From Clostridium sp. (GTDB lineage: Bacteria; Bacillota; Clostridia; Lachnospirales; Lachnospiraceae), in contig JAMOZY010000007.1 in NCBI GenBank assembly GCA_023667695.1, forward strand, positions 25,955 to 89,954: a stretch of 64,000 nucleotides of DNA. Reading direction: 5' to 3'. This document shows positions 46,954-54,317 of the stretch, piece by piece. The position numbers and the translations under genes are program-made. The notes below the pieces were generated by a model. It saw nothing but the letters and a program-made list of their open reading frames with translations, was not told the origin of the DNA and made no database searches. Within the stretch, counting starts at the first letter, position 1. The number at the start of each line of letters is the position of its first letter.

Positions 46954-47265
46954 TCAATCTTCACTTTTTGTATCCCTATAAGGGCTTTCGTTAGACCATT
47001 CAATATCCCAACCATCAAGTTTTTTCCACTCAAAACTTTCTTTAAAATCATTGTAACATACTTCACAAATGCAGCAGGATAAGTCCGTAGGAACAAACCA
47101 CCATTGATGCGGATTGTCTTGCACGAACTTCCAACAGAATTCACACCGTTTTAAATGGGAAGCATGTTTGTATATTTCTTCACCATCTGTCGGATTTATA
47201 TATGATTGTTTTAAAAAATCGACATCATTCAATAGACGCCAGTCGTTTTCTTCAATCAAAATCAT
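46954..47265 (-). CDS. Small cysteine-rich protein, 103 residues
   Basis: Starts MILIEENDWRLLND and carries CEFCWKFV and CCICEVCYNDF, a likely zinc site. Small proteins with ENDWRL...CEFC are known as uncharacterised proteins across Firmicutes, sometimes near toxin or immunity clusters. Function unknown. Flanked by two other orphan small genes on the same strand. Confidence 0.55.
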   Translation of the reverse strand: MILIEENDWRLLNDVDFLKQSYINPTDGEEIYKHASHLKRCEFCWKFVQDNPHQWWFVPTDLSCCICEVCYNDFKESFEWKKLDGWDIEWSNESPYRDTKSED

Positions 47266-47381
47266 ACCCTCCCAAAGTCCAGTTTATCACATCGATTTTA
47301 TCATAGATATTTCATTGATACAAGAAAACCGCAGATACAGGAATCGATTGAGATATTTACAAAATAATTTAATTTTGATAT

Positions 47382-48080
47382 CTAATTGCTATAATAACAT
47401 GTAACCGTCGGTTCATATTTTAATCCTTCTGCCATACACAGCTCGTAAAAATCGCCAGTTCTGTCATTTTTACACCAATCAAAATATATTTGATATAACT
47501 TTACATAATACTCCAGGGCTTCTGCAAGTGTTGGCTCCACAATCTTCTCTGACAGAATTTTTCTTGCGGTTTGTACAGCTTTTTCATATGCAGTATAGGT
47601 AATAATACAGCCTTCTGGAAAGTGATGCTGCCCCCACCATAAAAAATCCAGCTGTTCTTTGAAATAAAGCTCCACTGTCTTTGAATCACATTGTTCATGA
47701 GCATAAGCCTGCTCTAAAAAATGATATGGATTATGTTCACAATTAGGATCATGCGGATTATAGTATTTTCCAAAAATCTGAAAGGCCCAGCGCAGTTGAG
47801 GCATTTTATTTTTTTCACACTCCCGGTTCAAATAACGGTTAAGCAAGTCTGTTAGCTGAAACGGTAAATGACGCCGGGGAAGTTTATCGCCCGGAAACTT
47901 TAATTCATCTATATATTCATAACAAAATTGAAATAAAAGCTCATCAGCATTCTGCTCAGAAACCTCTGTCTTAAAACGCTCTGTAAAGGCAAATAAAAAA
48001 CGGTTCGCCTGCTTTTTTAATCCCCTACTGCGTAAATCCCAATATTTTTCAATTTCTGTAATAAATTCATGATAATTCAT
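47382..48080 (-). CDS. Hypothetical helical protein, 232 residues
   Basis: A soluble, mostly helical protein rich in Tyr, Phe and Trp (MNYHEFITEIEKYWDLRSRG, YFKEQLDFLWWGQHHFPEG), with no signal or membrane segment. I do not recognise it; the composition recalls SUKH/immunity-like or other small-family proteins of polymorphic toxin loci. The ATG at 48080 is preferred to 48092. It is the first of the three-gene orphan cluster inserted between miaB and mutS. Confidence 0.55.
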   Translation of the reverse strand: MNYHEFITEIEKYWDLRSRGLKKQANRFLFAFTERFKTEVSEQNADELLFQFCYEYIDELKFPGDKLPRRHLPFQLTDLLNRYLNRECEKNKMPQLRWAFQIFGKYYNPHDPNCEHNPYHFLEQAYAHEQCDSKTVELYFKEQLDFLWWGQHHFPEGCIITYTAYEKAVQTARKILSEKIVEPTLAEALEYYVKLYQIYFDWCKNDRTGDFYELCMAEGLKYEPTVTCYYSN

Positions 48081-48157
48081 ATACTTTACCAAATTAATTT
48101 TTCTACAAATTCATAGTTTTGTGATTTATCAGCGTTTAGTCTGCACCAGGCTTAGCA

Positions 48158-48386
48158 GCCGTAAGGATATTCATATGTTCACAAGAAAACCTTAAAGGTA
48201 CGCTGGTGCTTGGATGCGGTATTGTCGCATCCTATGCACCACTGCGTACCGACTGGAGCGAACTTGTCGCAAGGAGGGACCCACGTAGTGGGAGGATGCC
48301 TTACGACCTACGTGCGCATCAGCGCACTTCCCGTTAGCACGAAGTGCGCAAGCGTGTTTTCGGTGAACATATGATATCCGCACGGC
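48158..48386. other. Large structured intergenic element (candidate RNA)
   Basis: A 229-bp element closed by a 25/24-bp imperfect inverted repeat: GCCGT..GGATATTCATATGTTCAC at 48158-48182 and its complement at 48363-48386. Inside, in order: a nested hairpin 48197-48250 (GGTACGC, GGTGC, GGATGCG with complements), a hairpin 48266-48307 with the AGGGA/AGGATG internal loop, and GTGCGC-ATCA-GCGCAC near 48311-48326. Then comes an ACTT/AAGT pairing. The whole can fold as a closed multibranch structure. No coding sequence is supported. Strand and function are unknown. Confidence 0.6.
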
Positions 48387-48402
48387 GGTTATCAATAGAC
48401 AG

Positions 48403-48583
48403 GTAAACCATAATTTATAGTAGCCTAAGCCATGCGTACCTCGCCTTCGTTTCACTTCGGCTCGGTCACGGGCATTCGCCCTATGCGGCAAGAGTTGAAT
48501 CTGTCTGCCTATGAGCAAGCTCCGGCAGCCAATTCAACTTTGCCACGCATGGCTCAAGGCTTGCGTGTAAACCATAATTTATA
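48403..48583. mobile_element. MITE-like structured insertion at the miaB 3' end
   Basis: A 147-bp insert (48420-48566) sits between two 17-bp direct repeats, GTAAACCATAATTTATA at 48403-48419 and 48567-48583. The right one overlaps the miaB stop codon. The insert is closed by GCCTAAGCCATGCGT / ACGCATGGCTCAAGGC. Inside are GGGCATTCGCCC and a long hairpin (GGCAAGAGTTGAAT ... ATTCAACTTTGCC) capped by GAGCAAGCTC. It has no gene. This looks like a non-autonomous element with a target duplication. Confidence 0.6.
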
Positions 48584-49991
48584 TTACCTGCCTTCCAATA
48601 TAGTAAAACCCTTTTGCCTCCTCCAGCCGAACCATGACCAGAGAGCCAATCAACGCCTCCGTTCCCGGAAAATGCACCAGCAGATTATTGGATAACCGCC
48701 CGGTTACCATAGAGGCATCCTGTTCACTAATTCCCTCTACCAGTACCTCTGCCGTCTCCCCTTCTAATCTTCCGGTCCGCTTTGCTGAGGATTCCGCTAC
48801 TACATCCAGTAACCGCTGAAACCGTTCCTTTACCACTTCCTCCGGCACCTGATTTTCCATGGCAGCCGCCGGAGTTCCCGTCCGCTTGGAATAAATAAAG
48901 GTATAAGCGCTGTCATATTCCGCCTTCCTTACAACATCCATAGTTTCTAAAAAATCCTCCTCCGTCTCACCCGGAAAGCCTACGATAATATCGGTGGTCA
49001 GGGAAATATCCGGAATCGCTGTCTTTAGCTTATCCACCAATGCCAGGTAATGCTCCTTCGTATATCGGCGGTTCATCTGCTCTAATACCCGGGTACTGCC
49101 GGATTGCACCGGTAAATGCATATGCTTACAGATTTTTTCCGAATGCTTCATAACCTGGATTAAATCATCCGATAAATCTTTCGGATGGGAGGTCATGAAC
49201 CGTATCCGCTGTAGTCCTTTGATTTGCTCCACCTTTTGTAACAGTTCCGCAAAGGATATCGGATGCTCCAATGTCTTACCATAGGAATTTACATTTTGCC
49301 CTAACAGCATCACTTCCACTACACCTTCCGATACCATTTGTTCAATTTCATGAATAATATCCTCCGGCTCCCGGCTCCGCTCCCGCCCCCGGACATAAGG
49401 AACAATACAATAACTACAGAAGTTATTGCAGCCAAACATAATATTCACGCCTGCTTTAAACGAATATTTTCGAACCGATGGCAAATCCTCTACAATCTCT
49501 TTTGCATCCTCCCACAAATCGACCACCATCCGATCTGAGTCCAGACGGGTCTGAATCAGCTCCGCCAGCTTATAGATATTGTGAGTGCCAAAAATGATAT
49601 CCACAAACCCATAGCTTTTCTTTAGCTTTGCCACCACCAGTTCTTCCTGCATCATACAACCGCAAAGTGCAATCAGCATATGGGGATTTTTCTTCTTATA
49701 GGATTTCAACATTCCCAGATGTCCATATACCTTCAGATTGGCATTTTCCCGAACCGTACAGGTATTCAATAATACAAAATCTGCCTGCTCGGAATCCACC
49801 TCCTGATAGCCTAGCTGTTCTAAGATTCCTGCCAGCTTTTCGGAATCCTTAAAATTCATCTGACAGCCAAAGGTAGAGATATGATAGGTCAGAGGTTTTC
49901 CTGCTTCTTCCCTAATTTGCTGGATTCTTCTTTTACACTGTTCGATAATCTCTAACTGCCGTCTTGCTTCTCGTTGTCCCTGTTCCTTCAT
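48579..49991 (-). CDS. miaB: tRNA methylthiotransferase MiaB
   Basis: A 470-residue radical-SAM enzyme adding the 2-methylthio group to i6A37 of tRNA, downstream of MiaA in the pathway. N-terminal UPF0004 domain with the auxiliary-cluster cysteines (STFGCQMN, NTCTVREN, CGCMMQ). Radical SAM motif CNNFCSYC. C-terminal TRAM domain (about 400-470). AGAGGAAG precedes the ATG. The gene ends inside the 17-bp repeat of the inserted element but keeps its own stop. Confidence 0.95.
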   Translation of the reverse strand: MKEQGQREARRQLEIIEQCKRRIQQIREEAGKPLTYHISTFGCQMNFKDSEKLAGILEQLGYQEVDSEQADFVLLNTCTVRENANLKVYGHLGMLKSYKKKNPHMLIALCGCMMQEELVVAKLKKSYGFVDIIFGTHNIYKLAELIQTRLDSDRMVVDLWEDAKEIVEDLPSVRKYSFKAGVNIMFGCNNFCSYCIVPYVRGRERSREPEDIIHEIEQMVSEGVVEVMLLGQNVNSYGKTLEHPISFAELLQKVEQIKGLQRIRFMTSHPKDLSDDLIQVMKHSEKICKHMHLPVQSGSTRVLEQMNRRYTKEHYLALVDKLKTAIPDISLTTDIIVGFPGETEEDFLETMDVVRKAEYDSAYTFIYSKRTGTPAAAMENQVPEEVVKERFQRLLDVVAESSAKRTGRLEGETAEVLVEGISEQDASMVTGRLSNNLLVHFPGTEALIGSLVMVRLEEAKGFYYIGRQVI

Positions 49992-50009
49992 GTATGCTTC
50001 CTCTCATGC

Positions 50010-50918
50010 TTATAAATCAATCCCATAACGGTTCAAAACACCGTTCAGCTTATCCAAATGGGAATCCACCTGGTATTGCAGCTCCGCCTGCTTCATATCC
50101 ACCATGATTTCCTGAAAATCCTGTTCTGCCAATTCCTGCATGGTTACCACATCGGTTTTCCCCTGTTCATATGCCCGGAACATCCGAAGTCCGTCTTTAT
50201 AGCCCAGCTTTTTTCCAAATTCAATATACATCTGGCGAAAATTCAGGACGCCATCGAACAGATTGCCAAGCGGATGACTTGGATAGATGGAACGGAATTC
50301 CACATCCGGATAGTTCTTTTCGAATTCCTTCATTTCTGCACGCAAGCCTATCACTATCAGCTTTCGAAATCCAAGCTGATACAGGGGCTGAATCGGACAA
50401 TTATCCGTCAGTCCGCCATCCCGGTACAAGATGCCCTCATAATCAACTGCCTCATGAATGATTGGCAGTGCAGAGGAAGCCATCAATAACTGTTCAATGG
50501 CATATCCGGTCTTACCATCCAGCCGTTTATAATCACCGGCATATTTCCGGCCCGGAAGGACCCTTGATACACTACAGTAGATAGGACGGTCGCTTTGGGT
50601 AATTTTGGATAAATCTACATAATGGCGAATCAGGGTTAACATCGCTTCTCTGGAAAATGCCCCCTCCTTACCATCAATCAAGGCCCAATCCGTATCAAAG
50701 ACCGAGAGCATATTCACCTGTTCCCAGACCTCTGCTGCTTTCTCGTAATCCCCACAGGCAAATAAGGCACCATTCAGCGAACCAATGGAAGCACCTGATA
50801 TCCCCGCAATCCAGCTTTCCATATGTAATTCCTTCATCGCCTTCCAGACCCCAATCTGATAAGCGCCCTTGGCGCCGCCGCCGCTTAATACCAGTCCCCA
50901 GTTCTGATTTTGTTCCAT
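50010..50918 (-). CDS. Patatin-like phospholipase
   Basis: A 302-residue bacterial patatin with a Ser-Asp dyad. Oxyanion loop SGGGAKGAYQIG, nucleophile serine in GASIGSLNG (about residue 45), and the aspartate in DGGLTDNCP. It presumably hydrolyses phospholipid or another acyl ester, cytoplasmic or peripheral. It lies 18 bases before miaB. AGGAGAAG precedes the start. Confidence 0.88.
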   Translation of the reverse strand: MEQNQNWGLVLSGGGAKGAYQIGVWKAMKELHMESWIAGISGASIGSLNGALFACGDYEKAAEVWEQVNMLSVFDTDWALIDGKEGAFSREAMLTLIRHYVDLSKITQSDRPIYCSVSRVLPGRKYAGDYKRLDGKTGYAIEQLLMASSALPIIHEAVDYEGILYRDGGLTDNCPIQPLYQLGFRKLIVIGLRAEMKEFEKNYPDVEFRSIYPSHPLGNLFDGVLNFRQMYIEFGKKLGYKDGLRMFRAYEQGKTDVVTMQELAEQDFQEIMVDMKQAELQYQVDSHLDKLNGVLNRYGIDL

Positions 50919-50987
50919 AGCTTCTCCTGTCTGATTTGTTATATTACAGTTTATATTCCAACTGCCATTCCTATGCTTCCTTTCCTT

Positions 50988-51350
50988 TTAGTCCTCTTCT
51001 TTTTCCTGAATATTGGTTTCATAGTCCTCCATGGTCTGTTCCCAATTATCGTTCACACTCCAGCCTGCAGCTCCGTCATTTAAATCATTTACCTGAAATA
51101 CAATATCTTCGTCAGAATCCCACTGTACCTCATATACAATCTTTTGCAGCGTGTTAAGGGAATAAACTTCTTTTCGGGATAAAATTGTAAAATCTTCTCC
51201 GTATGTATCCTCCAAATAGGCTTCAAGCTCCTCTTTTGTGTAAGCATTTCTTCTACGCATACCATCCATATTTAATTGACAGCCATTTAAAATAAGCACA
51301 CAAAACAGACATCCCATTACTGCCAAAGCTTTTTTCCTATATTTTTTCAT
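50988..51350 (-). CDS. Small lipoprotein, 120 residues
   Basis: A signal peptide with lipobox LNGC (cysteine near residue 24) marks an extracytoplasmic lipoprotein. The rest is acidic, with TKEELEAYLEDTYGEDFTIL, a helix found in several small Firmicutes lipoproteins. No function recognised. AAGGAGG precedes the ATG. Confidence 0.7.
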   Translation of the reverse strand: MKKYRKKALAVMGCLFCVLILNGCQLNMDGMRRRNAYTKEELEAYLEDTYGEDFTILSRKEVYSLNTLQKIVYEVQWDSDEDIVFQVNDLNDGAAGWSVNDNWEQTMEDYETNIQEKEED

Positions 51351-51387
51351 GCCTATCCTCCTTCTATTTCATTCATAATAATCCGTC

Positions 51388-52584
51388 CTACCTCGGCGCC
51401 ATCAGGTAGGTAATCGCTTCCTTTAAGCCGTCTACGGATAACATATACATATGAAATAGCTGTGAAAGCCGGTGTTCCGATTCCATCCAGCTTAAGCTTG
51501 TCAGATTTCCATGATACCGCGGATTCAGCCAGACTACCTTCTTATATTTCTTGTTCAAAAGCTGACACCATTCGTATCCGCTCATCCCACCGTTTGGTCC
51601 CCGGTAATTTCCATTCACATCCAACAGCTCCTCCGGCGCCATCTGGGCATCTCCCACGATAATCACCTTATAATCCTTGTCGTAATGCCGGAACAGGTAA
51701 TCCAGGTCTACCCAGTCTCCCAGCTCACATTCCGGCGTCTTATAGACCTTCTGATAAATACAGTTATGAAAATAATAGGTCTTTACATCCTTAAAATGAT
51801 TGGCCTTATGAACCGATTGGAACAGATTATTGCATAATTCCATAAAGGGATACATAGTACCGCCACAGTCAAACAGCAACAACAGCTTCACTGTATTTTT
51901 TCTCGGCTTGTCAAATTCCAGCTTCAGATATCCTCCCTGATTACAGGTACTGTCAATGGTTTTATCAATATCCAGTTCGGTTTTTGCCACATCCAGCCGG
52001 GCAGAATACTGCCGTAACCGCCGGAATGCCACCTGAAACTGGCGCATACTCAAAGCCCGGTCGTTTCGGAAGCTCTGATACTTCCGCTCTCCCATGACAG
52101 AAAATGCCGTATGCATACCCGGTGTTCCACCGACCCGAATACCACCCGGATTCCGCCCGGAATGTCCAAAGGCAGAGCCGCCGCTGGTGCCAATCCAGTA
52201 GTTTCCACCGTTATGCTCCGAATTTTGTTCGGTTACCCGTTCCCGGAACATCCGCTTTACCGTATTGAAATCCCGATGCTGGTCAAAACGATAGATATCC
52301 TGATTCAACTGGGAGGTATCCATCTCTCCCTTATCCAGCCACTTCATGATTTCCGGCGGAATTTCATTCGCATCCTGCAGCCCCTTGAAATACTCTCCAA
52401 ATGCCAGGTCAAAATTATCAAAATCCGATTCCCGGTTGACTAACGTCATACGGCACAGATAATAGAACTCCGTAAAGCTTCCATGACAAAGCCCTTTGTC
52501 CAAGGCTTCTATCAGGGTCAGCCATTCCGTCACAGACACATCAATTCCTTTGCTGCGAAGCAGATAAAAAAATGATAAGAACAC
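51388..52584 (-). CDS. VWA-domain protein (CoxE-like), MoxR partner
   Basis: A 398-residue protein with a helical N-terminal half and a C-terminal von Willebrand A domain. The metal-site motif reads DCGGTM, a departure from the usual DxSxS. The GTG start overlaps the stop of the AAA gene by one base (TAGTG), and AAGGAG precedes it. MoxR-VWA pairs act as metal- or cofactor-insertion or complex-assembly chaperones; the client here is unknown. Confidence 0.85.
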   Translation of the reverse strand: MFLSFFYLLRSKGIDVSVTEWLTLIEALDKGLCHGSFTEFYYLCRMTLVNRESDFDNFDLAFGEYFKGLQDANEIPPEIMKWLDKGEMDTSQLNQDIYRFDQHRDFNTVKRMFRERVTEQNSEHNGGNYWIGTSGGSAFGHSGRNPGGIRVGGTPGMHTAFSVMGERKYQSFRNDRALSMRQFQVAFRRLRQYSARLDVAKTELDIDKTIDSTCNQGGYLKLEFDKPRKNTVKLLLLFDCGGTMYPFMELCNNLFQSVHKANHFKDVKTYYFHNCIYQKVYKTPECELGDWVDLDYLFRHYDKDYKVIIVGDAQMAPEELLDVNGNYRGPNGGMSGYEWCQLLNKKYKKVVWLNPRYHGNLTSLSWMESEHRLSQLFHMYMLSVDGLKEAITYLMAPR

Positions 52585-53405
52585 TAATCCAGTCTCCTTT
52601 GCTTGATTACATCCAGGTCTTCATCCTTCTTTACCAGTACCCCCAGAAACGGTATCTCTTTTTTGATTTTTTCCGGCTCCATACCGCCGAGCTGAAGCGC
52701 ACGTATCCAGTCAATCAACTCTGAGGTACTTGGTTTTTTGCGAATATCCTTTAATTCACGAATCCAATAAAAGGTATCCATTGCCTGCTTTAACAAATGC
52801 TCATCTAATCGTTCAAAATGAGCATTTACAATCTCTGCCATTTGTTCCCGGTCCGGAAAGGCAATATAGTGGAAAATACAACGGCGTAAAAAAGCATCCG
52901 GCAGTTCCTTTTCGGCATTGGAGGTAATCACCACAATCGGCCGGTGCTTTGCACGAATGGTTTCTTTTGTTTCATGAATATAGAATTCCATTTTATCTAA
53001 TTCCCAAAGCAAATCGTTTGGAAACTCCAAATCCGCCTTATCAATCTCATCAATCAAAAGGATTACCTGCTCCTCGGACTGAAAGGCTTCCCCTAACCTG
53101 CCAAGCTTGATATAATGGGCAATGTCGTCTACCCCTTCTTCCCCAAACTGGCTGTCATACAAACGCTGGATAGTATCATAAATATACAATCCATCCTGTG
53201 CCTTGGTGGTGGATTTAATATTCCAGACCAAAAGCTTTTTTCCCGTCGCTTCCCCAATGGCGTCTGCCAGCATGGTTTTTCCGGTTCCCGGTTCTCCCTT
53301 GATTAATAACGGTTTTTCCAGCTCCATTGCCACATTCACTGCCTGCATCAGTTCCGGGGCGGCAATGTAATGACTGGTTCCGGTAAATGTACTTAATTCG
53401 CTCAT
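52584..53405 (-). CDS. MoxR-family AAA+ ATPase
   Basis: A 273-residue AAA+ ATPase. Walker A GEPGTGKTMLA, Walker B VILLIDEIDKAD, sensor 1 VVITSNAEKELPDAFLRRC. It pairs with the VWA gene with which it overlaps by one base. AAAGGAGAG precedes the ATG. Function by family: chaperone-like remodelling of a client enzyme. Confidence 0.9.
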   Translation of the reverse strand: MSELSTFTGTSHYIAAPELMQAVNVAMELEKPLLIKGEPGTGKTMLADAIGEATGKKLLVWNIKSTTKAQDGLYIYDTIQRLYDSQFGEEGVDDIAHYIKLGRLGEAFQSEEQVILLIDEIDKADLEFPNDLLWELDKMEFYIHETKETIRAKHRPIVVITSNAEKELPDAFLRRCIFHYIAFPDREQMAEIVNAHFERLDEHLLKQAMDTFYWIRELKDIRKKPSTSELIDWIRALQLGGMEPEKIKKEIPFLGVLVKKDEDLDVIKQRRLD

Positions 53406-53478
53406 CTGCTCTCTCCTTTTATTCTTTCCTGCTCAGAACATTTTGTTTCAAAGTTCTTCTCTCCCTGTATAACATTAA

Positions 53479-53682
53479 TTAAGAATTATGAACTTCCTCC
53501 AAATATGCAATCGCTTCCTCCCGATTCGAAAATAGCTTGTAATCGTCACCACCTAACGTAGTGACATATTGCCGTTTTCCTTCTATTACCCTTAGGTTTT
53601 TACAATAGAGTCCTTTTATGCACCTTAAATGACACGGACAATCTTCGTATCTTGGAATGGGACAGCCGATATGATATTCCAT
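53479..53682 (-). CDS. Small cysteine-rich protein, 67 residues
   Basis: MEYHIGCPIPRYEDCPCHLRC and a further cysteine (LYCKN) suggest a metal-binding N-terminus; the C-terminus (KLFSNREEAIAYLEEVH) is helical. Not recognised. A good ribosome site, AAGGAGAA, supports it as a real gene. Confidence 0.6.
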   Translation of the reverse strand: MEYHIGCPIPRYEDCPCHLRCIKGLYCKNLRVIEGKRQYVTTLGGDDYKLFSNREEAIAYLEEVHNS

Positions 53683-53796
53683 TCTATTCTCCTTCGATAT
53701 TCGTACAAGTTTTCATCCACATTATCCTCTTAGCGGCTTCCACGGATGCATTATAGAAGCCGCATATTGATTTTCCAATCGCATATTATATAATTT

Positions 53797-54297
53797 CTAT
53801 TGCACATCACTGGATTTCACCAATTTCTTTGCTGGCAAAAGGACGAATAGCCATACAAAAACCGCCCAAATGCCATTATATAGAAAAATGGTAAGCAGAC
53901 CTGTAAACCTTGTCAATATAGCACTTATCATCAGAGCCAAACCGAATATGCCAATAAAAGAATCCTTATATATTGCATATTCCTTCTGGGTAATCTTACG
54001 CTTTTTATTCAGTCCAATCAATCGAAATGGAAGTATGAATAGCACACTAACAATTAATATTATAATTGCATACATCCCTTGCATAAAAAAAGACAAAAAC
54101 CCATTTATTCCATATCCGAAAAGCATAACGAGCGGTGTAAAATCTTCATTGTCCACAACGATTTCATGTGTGCCGGAAGGATTGCTCAAAGCGGAACCCG
54201 TACCGTATACTTCATAGCTATAGCCGATTGAAAAATAGACAAATATGAATAGCATGACTGTATAGATGACTATCCGGATTTGCTCTCCACGGCTCAT
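53797..54297 (-). CDS. Hypothetical four-span membrane protein
   Basis: About 166 residues, with membrane spans near residues 8-27, 55-90, 110-130 and 135-158, and an extracytoplasmic loop after the first span. No motif recognised. The ATG at 54306 abuts the GGAG ribosome site, so the ATG at 54297, nine bases after it, is preferred. It closely follows the proA fusion gene. Confidence 0.55.
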   Translation of the reverse strand: MSRGEQIRIVIYTVMLFIFVYFSIGYSYEVYGTGSALSNPSGTHEIVVDNEDFTPLVMLFGYGINGFLSFFMQGMYAIIILIVSVLFILPFRLIGLNKKRKITQKEYAIYKDSFIGIFGLALMISAILTRFTGLLTIFLYNGIWAVFVWLFVLLPAKKLVKSSDVQ

Positions 54298-54317
54298 AAA
54301 CGACATCTCCTTCCTTC

